DNA of 10,179 nucleotides from DATDMG01 sp036518955 (GTDB taxonomy: Bacteria; Actinomycetota; Actinomycetes; Actinomycetales; Kineosporiaceae): the NCBI GenBank assembly GCA_036518955.1, contig DATDMG010000515.1:1-10179 (forward strand). The letters run 5' to 3'. The translations under genes were made by a program, and so were the position numbers. The notes under the pieces were generated by a model, which saw only the letters and a program-made list of their open reading frames with translations, was not told the origin of the DNA and searched no databases. Below are positions 5,642 through 10,179 of this stretch, piece by piece (positions within the stretch are counted from its first letter, which is position 1; every line of letters begins with the position of its first letter).

Positions 5642-6913
5642 TCAGCTCAGGAGCTGCCGCAGGGCCTGCTGAGCCGCCGGGTACAGGCCGGTGGGCCAGC
5701 TGTCGGCCGCGGGCACGGCACTGAGCAGGGTCATCACCGGGCCCACTGCCCGGTCCACCGCGGCCCCGGCGTCAGGCACCGAGACGCCCCCCGGCAGGGT
5801 CGGCACCGCGGCCTGGACGGCCGACTGGACCGCGGGCGGCACCACGGACTGGACGGCCGACTGGACCCCGGGCGGCACGGCCTTGGTCACCGCCGAGGCC
5901 GCCGAGCGGGCTGCACGCACCACGTACTCGTGGCCCTGAGCCATCACGGCCACGACTGCGGTCGGGGACGCCGCCGACGTGGCGGCAGGGATCAGCCAAC
6001 CCACCGTGGCCTCAGCCAGCCCGTTCCGGTCCACGTCCGCCACCGCCGGCAGGCCCGCGCCGAGCCGGAGCCCCGGGGCCCGCTGGCTGACCGTGGCCAC
6101 CAGATGGGTGCTGGTGCCGAGCCGGGCCGCCAGGTAGGCCCGCATCGTGATGCTGCCCTGGCCGGTGACCGGCCCCGATCGAGTGATCAGCAGCACGTTA
6201 CGGCCTTGCCGGTCCACCCAGGAGAGCGCCGACAGCGGCGTGCCGAGCGTCGCGATCCCACCGTCCCGCAGCCACCGGACGGCGGCCACCGGGGTCAGGC
6301 GCGCCAGGCCGGTGACGACTGCAGCCGCTGCCTGGGTGGCCTGGGAGGAAAGCGCCGTCACCTCGATCGGGAGGGCCGGCGCCGCGGCGGCGGTGCTCGT
6401 CGGGGCCGCGGCCTGGCCGGTAGCGGCCGCGGACGGGTCGGACCAGCCGGACGTCGGACCGGCCGCCGAGCCACCCACCCCTCCACCCGCCGGGAGTCCC
6501 GCACCCCGCGACACGGGGGACGTGGGCGAGGCCGACGACTTCAGCTCGATGGTGGAGTCGCCCACACCGGACCATGAGGTGATCTCCGCACGGAGCGGAC
6601 CCGGCCAGATGAGCAGCCCGGCGCCGATCCCGACCGCGGCCGCGGCCGCGGCCCACCGCCAGGTCAGGCCGCGCGGCAGCGGGGACGTCCTCGGCGGACG
6701 GACGCCGGCCACGCCCGGGTGGGGGGACGGCAGGCCCGATGCGGTGCCCCCGGACCCGTTCGGACGCACCTCGCGGACGGCCTCCCGAGGCGTCAGCACG
6801 GCGACGCTGCTGGTCGTGGCGACCTGCAGGCCGCGGCGGAGGTCGTCCCAGAACCCGTCCCGGTGCTCCGGCAGTCGGGCGTGGAGGTTCCTGCGGATCT
6901 CGTCGTCATTCAT
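5642..6913 (-). CDS. Presumed membrane-anchored anti-sigma factor with large extracytoplasmic domain
   Basis: This 423-residue single-span membrane protein is judged an anti-sigma factor mainly from its position: its ATG overlaps the TGA of the ECF sigma gene (ATGA), so translation is probably coupled. Residues 1-84 are cytoplasmic (MNDDEIRRNLHARLPEHRDG, then a Pro/Gly linker), and ~85-103 form the membrane span (WRWAAAAAAVGIGAGLLIW). The remainder is outside the cell: an Ala/Ser/Pro/Gly linker to ~180, a folded part (~183-335) with WVDRQGRNVLLITRSG and one DVDRNG motif (293-298) like FG-GAP/VCBS calcium loops, then a 12-residue tandem repeat (VPPGVQSAVQSV / VPPAVQSAVQAA, ~346-370) and a helical end. 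There are no cysteines, so it is not a zinc-binding (HxxxCxxC) anti-sigma factor. The signal it senses is unknown. An alternative is a cell-surface effector co-expressed with the sigma factor. Confidence 0.75.
   Translation of the reverse strand: MNDDEIRRNLHARLPEHRDGFWDDLRRGLQVATTSSVAVLTPREAVREVRPNGSGGTASGLPSPHPGVAGVRPPRTSPLPRGLTWRWAAAAAAVGIGAGLLIWPGPLRAEITSWSGVGDSTIELKSSASPTSPVSRGAGLPAGGGVGGSAAGPTSGWSDPSAAATGQAAAPTSTAAAAPALPIEVTALSSQATQAAAAVVTGLARLTPVAAVRWLRDGGIATLGTPLSALSWVDRQGRNVLLITRSGPVTGQGSITMRAYLAARLGTSTHLVATVSQRAPGLRLGAGLPAVADVDRNGLAEATVGWLIPAATSAASPTAVVAVMAQGHEYVVRAARSAASAVTKAVPPGVQSAVQSVVPPAVQSAVQAAVPTLPGGVSVPDAGAAVDRAVGPVMTLLSAVPAADSWPTGLYPAAQQALRQLLS
5811..5882. repeat. 36-bp tandem duplication inside the anti-sigma gene
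   Basis: Two adjacent copies of a 36-bp unit (5811-5846 and 5847-5882) share the exact 18-bp core CTGGACGGCCGACTGGAC at 5813 and 5849. The period keeps the reading frame and encodes the VPPxVQSAVQ repeat. It looks like a coding-region duplication giving an extended amphipathic stretch. Confidence 0.8.
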
Positions 6914-7560
6914 GCCAGGGACTCCCTCGGGGTCGGACCCTCGCCGGGGATCCCGGCTCGAGTGATCAGCGTGGACGCCGGTGACGCCGGCTCGGGGCGG
7001 ATCGCCGAGACGTTGCCCACCCGGTCCTGCCGGGGCTCGGCGAGCAGGACCTTGAGCCGAGCTCTCGCCCGGGAGAGGCGGGACGCGATGGTGCCTGCCG
7101 TCGTCCCGCAGACCGTCGCGGCCTCGACGTAGTTGAGCCCCTCCCCCACGACCAGGGCGACCGCCGCCCGTTGCTCGGCAGGCAGCCGGCCCCAGGCCTC
7201 GTCCCAGGTCAACCTCGCGATCGTCCTGGAGACCGGATCAGGCCCCTCCAGTCCGCCGACGACGTCGTCCTCGAACGGCAGATGGGCCAGGCGGCCCTCC
7301 GCCCGCACCATGTCGATCGCCGTCGTCCAGCAGATCCGGTGCAGCCAGGTGCGGAACGAGCTCTCGCCCCGGAACGTCCCGATCCGCAGGAACGCCTTCT
7401 CATAGGCCTGTTGCAAGATGTCGTCCATCAGCCACTGATCGCGCACCAGCGAATACACCACTGCGCGCATCCCCGCGTCGCACTCCTGGATCAGCGCGGT
7501 GAAGGCTTCCGGATTCCCTGCGCGTGCTTGCTCCAGCAACGCCTGGGGACCTGGTTCCAT
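6910..7560 (-). CDS. ECF-type RNA polymerase sigma factor (sigma-70 family)
   Basis: An extracytoplasmic-function sigma factor of 216 residues, the family's usual size, that directs RNA polymerase to stress- or signal-specific promoters. Region 2 spans ~16-88, with the region 2.2/2.3-like DQWLMDDILQQAYEKAFLRI and FRTWLHRICWTTAIDMVR. Region 4 spans ~115-172, with LPAEQRAAVALVVGEGLNYVEAA and the recognition helix GTIASRLSRARARLK. A ~40-residue Pro/Arg-rich tail follows. The start at 7560 was chosen because region 2 begins soon after it and GAGG stands 6 nt upstream; longer in-frame starts at 7593 and 7650 have no ribosome site. The stop overlaps the anti-sigma start by four bases. ECF genes often drive their own promoter; a possible site is noted upstream. 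Target genes are unknown. Confidence 0.93.
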   Translation of the reverse strand: MEPGPQALLEQARAGNPEAFTALIQECDAGMRAVVYSLVRDQWLMDDILQQAYEKAFLRIGTFRGESSFRTWLHRICWTTAIDMVRAEGRLAHLPFEDDVVGGLEGPDPVSRTIARLTWDEAWGRLPAEQRAAVALVVGEGLNYVEAATVCGTTAGTIASRLSRARARLKVLLAEPRQDRVGNVSAIRPEPASPASTLITRAGIPGEGPTPRESLA

Positions 7561-7628
7561 CCGAGGCCTCGCCCACTCTCTCGACACCACCATGACCGTT
7601 GGACGGTGGCAACGTCCCGATCCTTCCG

Positions 7629-7656
7629 CTCGACTCCCAGGAGATCCCAACCGTTA
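7629..7656 (-). promoter_or_regulatory. Possible ECF-type autoregulatory promoter
   Basis: Read on the minus strand, GGTAAC is followed after 16 bp by GAGTCG. Spacing fits ECF promoters, and the -35 AAC core fits the family habit. The -10 match is poor. It lies about 70-100 bp upstream of the chosen sigma start. Positions are approximate. Confidence 0.3.
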
Positions 7657-7710
7657 CCTCACCGAGATCTCCACCGGGCGGAGCGCGGACCGGGACCGCC
7701 ACAGCGAGCG

Positions 7711-7790
7711 TCGGACGGCGTCGGAGGGTGTCGGACGGCGTCGGAGGGTGCCGGACGGCGTCGGAGGGTGCCGGACGGCGTCGGACGGCG
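7711..7790. repeat. 20-bp intergenic tandem repeat, about four copies
   Basis: The unit TCGGACGGCGTCGGAGGGTG is repeated head to tail at 7711, 7731 (identical), 7751 (first base C) and 7771 (first base C, second half changed to TCGGACGGCG). Each unit is itself two similar 10-mers. The 20-bp period shifts the reading frame each copy, arguing against a coding role. There are no spacers, so it is not CRISPR. It sits in the shared upstream region of two divergent genes. Confidence 0.9.
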
Positions 7791-7888
7791 GCGGCCGGGA
7801 AGGGATCCGGGCTGGTCGTCGGCGGCCGGTGGGTGGTGTCATGCGTAGGCAATCCCGGACCCGGAGGCACCCGGCGTGGAGGTCGTCA

Positions 7889-8575
7889 GTGATCATTGAT
7901 GCCCGGTTCAACGGGCCGCCCGCCTCGGCGAACGGTGGCTACGCGGCCGGCGTCATCGCCGCCGGCGAACGGTGCGAGGTCACCTTGCGGCGGCCCGTGC
8001 CGCTCGGGACGCCGCTGGCGCGCGTCGGCGGCACGGCCCGCGCCGCGGACGGTGCCCTGGTGGCGGAGGTCGCCCCGATCGTCGGGATCGACGTCACCGT
8101 TCCGCCGGTCTCGTACCAGCAGGCGGTGGCGGCGGCCGCGGGGTTCACCGGCTTCACCGTCCCGATGTTCCCGACCTGCTTCGTCTGCGGACCGGAGCGG
8201 GCCGACGGCCTGCGGATCTTTCCGGGGCGGTGGGCGGACGGCACGACAGCGGCCCCCTGGACCGTCCCGGACGACGTCACCACCCCGATGGTCTGGGCCG
8301 CCCTGGACTGCCCCGGGGGCTGGTCGGTCATCGCCGAGGGCCGGCCGTACCTGCTGGGGCGGATCGCCGCCGTCGTCCACGACCTTCCCACCCCGGGCGG
8401 GCGCTGCGTCGTCCGAGGCGCCCTGGCGGAGACCCGCGGCCGCAAGGCCCTCACCTACAGCACGCTGTACGGCCCGGACGGCGCCGAACTCGCCCGGGCC
8501 CGAGCCACCTGGATCGCGGTCCCCCGGTCCGACGAGCGGCCAGCCGGCGGTCAGGCCCGGACCGCCGGCCCGTAG
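7889..8575 (+). CDS. Hotdog-fold (thioesterase-like) protein of unknown substrate
   Basis: A 228-residue cytoplasmic protein resembling actinobacterial hotdog-fold proteins, often grouped with acyl-CoA thioesterases. Seen: N-terminal RFNGPPASANGGYAAG (6-21), a first hotdog-like half to ~75, a central MFPTCFVCGP segment (93-102) with C97 and C100, and a second half ~125-212 starting near VWAALDCPGGW (135-145), where D140 is a candidate active-site residue. The two-half architecture suggests a double hotdog. The tail (RPAGGQARTAGP) looks disordered. GTG 7889 was chosen because GGAGG precedes it by 6 nt and the family-like N-terminus starts there; ATG 7841 is in frame but lacks a ribosome site. 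It is divergent from the sigma gene and convergent with the PucR gene, with no pathway partner adjacent. Catalysis and substrate are unproven. Confidence 0.8.
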   Translation: MIIDARFNGPPASANGGYAAGVIAAGERCEVTLRRPVPLGTPLARVGGTARAADGALVAEVAPIVGIDVTVPPVSYQQAVAAAAGFTGFTVPMFPTCFVCGPERADGLRIFPGRWADGTTAAPWTVPDDVTTPMVWAALDCPGGWSVIAEGRPYLLGRIAAVVHDLPTPGGRCVVRGALAETRGRKALTYSTLYGPDGAELARARATWIAVPRSDERPAGGQARTAGP

Positions 8576-8590
8576 ACCCGCCCCGCCTCC

Positions 8591-8611
8591 CCCGGCTACC
8601 GGATGTCCGGG
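8591..8611. terminator. Weak GC hairpin between convergent hotdog and PucR genes
   Basis: CCCGG (8591-8595) can pair with CCGGG (8607-8611), and CCGGA/TCCGG (8599-8610) is an overlapping alternative. It lies in the 57-bp spacer between convergent genes and may end either transcript. The structure is short and has no U-tract. Confidence 0.3.
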
Positions 8612-8632
8612 CGTGGTGCCGGAGCGTCCCGC

Positions 8633-9841
8633 TCAGGACGTCACTGCCTCGACGGGACGGCGGAACTCCAGCACCAGGAGCAGCTCGAACCGGGCGACCG
8701 GATCGTCGAGGTCCTCGCCGAGAAGGTCGCGCAGCTGCCCCAGCCGGTAACTCACCGTCTGCGGGTGGACGAACAGCTCGGCCGACACCTCCGCTCGCGA
8801 TCCCCAGTGGAGCAGCCAGCAGCGCAGGGTCTGCAGCAGACGCTCCCGCTGGACGTCGCGCAGCGACGCCAACGGCGCCAGCCGGCGGGCCGCCAGGACG
8901 GCGAAGGCCCCGGGCTCTCCGGCGAGCCCCAGATCGGCGAGGAGGTCGTCGACGAACACCGGCTCCCGCGTCGGATCGGCGACGCCGGCCGCTCCCGGGG
9001 GACCGGCCCGCTCGGCCGCGAGCTCGGTGAGCCGCACTCCCTCCGGCACCTGCGGCCACCCCAGCGCCGGCCCGACGACGGCACCCCAGCCGCAGAGCAC
9101 GTCCGTGAGCTGCCGCCGCCCGGTGCGGGGACCTGCCCGGAGGAGCAGCACGGCGTCCCGGCCGCGCTCGACCACGACGCCGTCCGCCGCGTACCGGAAG
9201 CGGGCCTCCCGCGCCTGGTCCAGGGGCAGCAGGACCGGCACGATCGTGCCTGGCGGCCGCCACCCGATCGCGGCGGCCGCGGCGTCCACCACGCTCTGCG
9301 ACGCGCTCCCTCGCAACAGCAGCTCGCCGAGGTGGCGCCGCCGGCGGTCGCCCTCGCCGGCCTGCTCGCGAACCTGCAGGGCGAACCCGTCCGTGCTCGC
9401 CGCCGCCAGCTCGTCGACGTAGGCGCTGATCGCGTCGGCGAGGTCGAGGAGTTCCGCGGTGTCCACCCGTCGCACCCGGGCCAGGGCGCCGGAGGTCATC
9501 CGCAGCGTCAGCCGGGACGCCGTCCGGAGCGCGGCGAGGAGTACCTCCGGGCCGCGACCCTCCCGGGCCTCGCCCGCGCCGAGCCCCACGAAGACGTCCC
9601 GGAGATGCGGTGGTAGCGCCGGCTCGTCGGTGCCGACCAGCTCGACGAGGCGCTCGAGCGCCGTCTGGACGGCGGTCCGCACGTCGCGCCGGAACTTGCC
9701 GTCCTCGATCCCGGCGAAGGCCGGCGTCCCCTCGGTGACCGCCACGATCACTGCCTGGGTGATCTGGTCCAGGTGCGCGGCGACGGCCGGGGACAAGTCT
9801 GCCGGCAGGCGCCGCCAGGGGTGGGTCAGGGACTCGTCCAT
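8633..9841 (-). CDS. PucR/CdaR-family transcriptional regulator
   Basis: A 402-residue cytoplasmic regulator. The family controls purine, sugar-acid, polyol or amino-acid catabolism. The N-terminal ~170 residues are helical (LDQITQAVIVAVTEGTPAF onward). The central ~190-300 resembles the GGDEF-like CdaR domain (TIVPVLLPLDQ, DAVLLLRAG). The C-terminal PucR helix-turn-helix occupies ~335-395: LLQTLRCWLLHWGSRAEVSA, then VHPQTVSYRLGQLRDLLGED, the family's DNA-reading signature, and DPVARFELLLVLE. The ATG at 9841 is preceded by no clear Shine-Dalgarno (AAATCAGCCG), so translation may be weak or leaderless. It is divergent from a class II aldolase gene across 122 bp, suggesting it regulates that gene, probably with a sugar or sugar-acid intermediate as inducer. 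The regulatory link is inference. Confidence 0.9.
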   Translation of the reverse strand: MDESLTHPWRRLPADLSPAVAAHLDQITQAVIVAVTEGTPAFAGIEDGKFRRDVRTAVQTALERLVELVGTDEPALPPHLRDVFVGLGAGEAREGRGPEVLLAALRTASRLTLRMTSGALARVRRVDTAELLDLADAISAYVDELAAASTDGFALQVREQAGEGDRRRRHLGELLLRGSASQSVVDAAAAAIGWRPPGTIVPVLLPLDQAREARFRYAADGVVVERGRDAVLLLRAGPRTGRRQLTDVLCGWGAVVGPALGWPQVPEGVRLTELAAERAGPPGAAGVADPTREPVFVDDLLADLGLAGEPGAFAVLAARRLAPLASLRDVQRERLLQTLRCWLLHWGSRAEVSAELFVHPQTVSYRLGQLRDLLGEDLDDPVARFELLLVLEFRRPVEAVTS

Positions 9842-9963
9842 CGGCTGATTTTGTCACGTCATGATAAGAACTTCGGGTCTTCTCGCAGACGGAGAGACGG
9901 CGTTTTTGTCCTTCGGGCGCGGCAGCATACTCATGGCCGCCACCAACCGACCGAGGAGATCTC
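9842..9963. promoter_or_regulatory. Divergent control region between PucR regulator and class II aldolase genes
   Basis: This 122-bp spacer is AT-richer than its surroundings. It contains a short imperfect hairpin AAGAAC-TTCG-GGTCTT (9867-9882) with a CTTCGG loop and an overlapping inverted repeat with GTCT...CTC / GAG...AGAC arms (9877-9898). Downstream, CATACT (about 9926-9931) could be a -10 for the plus-strand gene, though no good -35 is at the right distance. The ribosome site GGAG precedes GTG 9964 by 5 nt. Confidence 0.5.
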
Positions 9964-10179
9964 GTGGAGCACCACACCTCTCGCCAGCACGTCGTCGACA
10001 TGTGCCGGACCATGCTCGAGCGTGGTTACCTCAAGGCCACCGAGGGCAATGTGTCGGTGCGCATCCCCGGGCATCGGCTGTACGCCGTCACACCGAGCAA
10101 CTACGACTACAACAGGATGCGCGTCGAGGACGTCTGCATCGTCGACTTCGACGGCCAGCACGTGCCGGGCGAGGGCACC
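9964..10179 (+). CDS. Class II aldolase/adducin family protein (5' part; continues past window)
   Basis: The first 72 codons of a cytoplasmic class II (zinc-dependent) aldolase-family enzyme such as L-fuculose-phosphate or related sugar-phosphate aldolases. Seen: an N-terminal helix MEHHTSRQHVVDMCRTMLER, then GYLKATEGNVSVRIPGHRLY, where the GNVS motif forms the phosphate-binding site in the family, and AVTPSNYDYNRM matching the conserved T-P-S/T strand that follows. The zinc histidines should lie beyond the window edge, so activity cannot be judged. GTG 9964 is chosen from GGAG 5 nt upstream. The frame is open to the end. Divergence from the PucR regulator suggests an inducible sugar or polyol catabolic operon running to the right. 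Confidence 0.9.
   Translation, partial: MEHHTSRQHVVDMCRTMLERGYLKATEGNVSVRIPGHRLYAVTPSNYDYNRMRVEDVCIVDFDGQHVPGEGT

Larger units (their letters stand above)
7561..7888. other. Divergent promoter region of the sigma factor and hotdog genes, with tandem repeat
   Basis: This 328-bp gene-free stretch separates divergent genes. On the minus strand GGTAAC, a 16-bp spacer and GAGTCG (about 7628-7656) resemble an ECF-type -35/-10 arrangement, as expected for an autoregulated sigma gene, but the match is loose. The centre (7711-7790) is a 20-bp tandem repeat. The plus-strand ribosome site GGAGG lies 6 nt before GTG 7889. Confidence 0.5.

Noticed and set aside
5371..5724. Plus-strand frame after the LURP-like gene
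   Set aside because: No Shine-Dalgarno before the GTG. It runs through two hairpins and into the convergent anti-sigma gene, and the sequence has no recognisable pattern.
7711..7790. CRISPR array
   Set aside because: The 20-bp units are directly adjacent with no spacers, and no cas genes are present.
7972..9030. Plus-strand frame spanning the hotdog gene and PucR antisense
   Set aside because: Arg/Pro/Gly-rich shadow frame that runs across two convergent genes and lacks a ribosome site.
8451..10013. 520-codon minus-strand frame overlapping the PucR gene
   Set aside because: Low-complexity Arg/Gly/Pro translation in another frame of the PucR gene, which has a clear domain structure. It also crosses the hotdog gene end and the divergent promoter region.
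1..10179. tRNA, rRNA, insertion sequence or phage attachment site
   Set aside because: No cloverleaf-like segment, transposase motif, terminal inverted repeats with target duplication, or integrase was seen while reading both strands by eye.

Overview
The window is very GC-rich DNA with strong G/C third-position bias, GTG starts, clear Shine-Dalgarno sites and GC-rich hairpins without long U tracts. This points to a high-GC actinomycete (Actinomycetota). The genus cannot be fixed from the sequence alone. No RNA genes, insertion sequences, phage genes or CRISPR arrays were seen.

Positions 1-3490 look like a metal/redox module on the minus strand. A MerR-family regulator (2702-3241) is followed 19 bp later by a 48-codon basic protein with an excellent ribosome site (2536-2682). 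Next comes a P1B-type metal-transporting ATPase (2306 down to the window edge) with the TPCP and QExxD signatures of the P1B-5 subgroup and a C-terminal hemerythrin-like domain. The natural reading is that the MerR protein may control the transporter, but this is inference from gene order.

Positions 3491-5641 hold a stand-alone fumarylacetoacetate-hydrolase-family enzyme (minus) and, divergently, a LURP-one/YxjI-like protein (plus). A gene-free stretch with two hairpins follows. Positions 5642-7560 are an ECF sigma factor and its presumed membrane-anchored anti-sigma partner, overlapping by the ATGA arrangement and so probably translationally coupled. The anti-sigma-like protein has a long extracytoplasmic part with one FG-GAP-like DxDxNG motif and a 12-residue tandem repeat near its end.

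Positions 7561-7888 separate the divergent sigma gene and a hotdog-fold protein gene (7889-8575). They contain a 20-bp head-to-tail tandem repeat. A PucR-type regulator (8633-9841, minus) is divergent from a class II aldolase gene that runs off the right edge (9964-10179). Their shared 122-bp, locally AT-richer spacer holds inverted repeats that could be an operator, suggesting a regulator/target pair.

The window shows no wholly new system. The points most worth a second look are the transporter-hemerythrin fusion with its adjacent regulator and unannotatable small protein, the intergenic tandem repeat, and the unusual anti-sigma protein.
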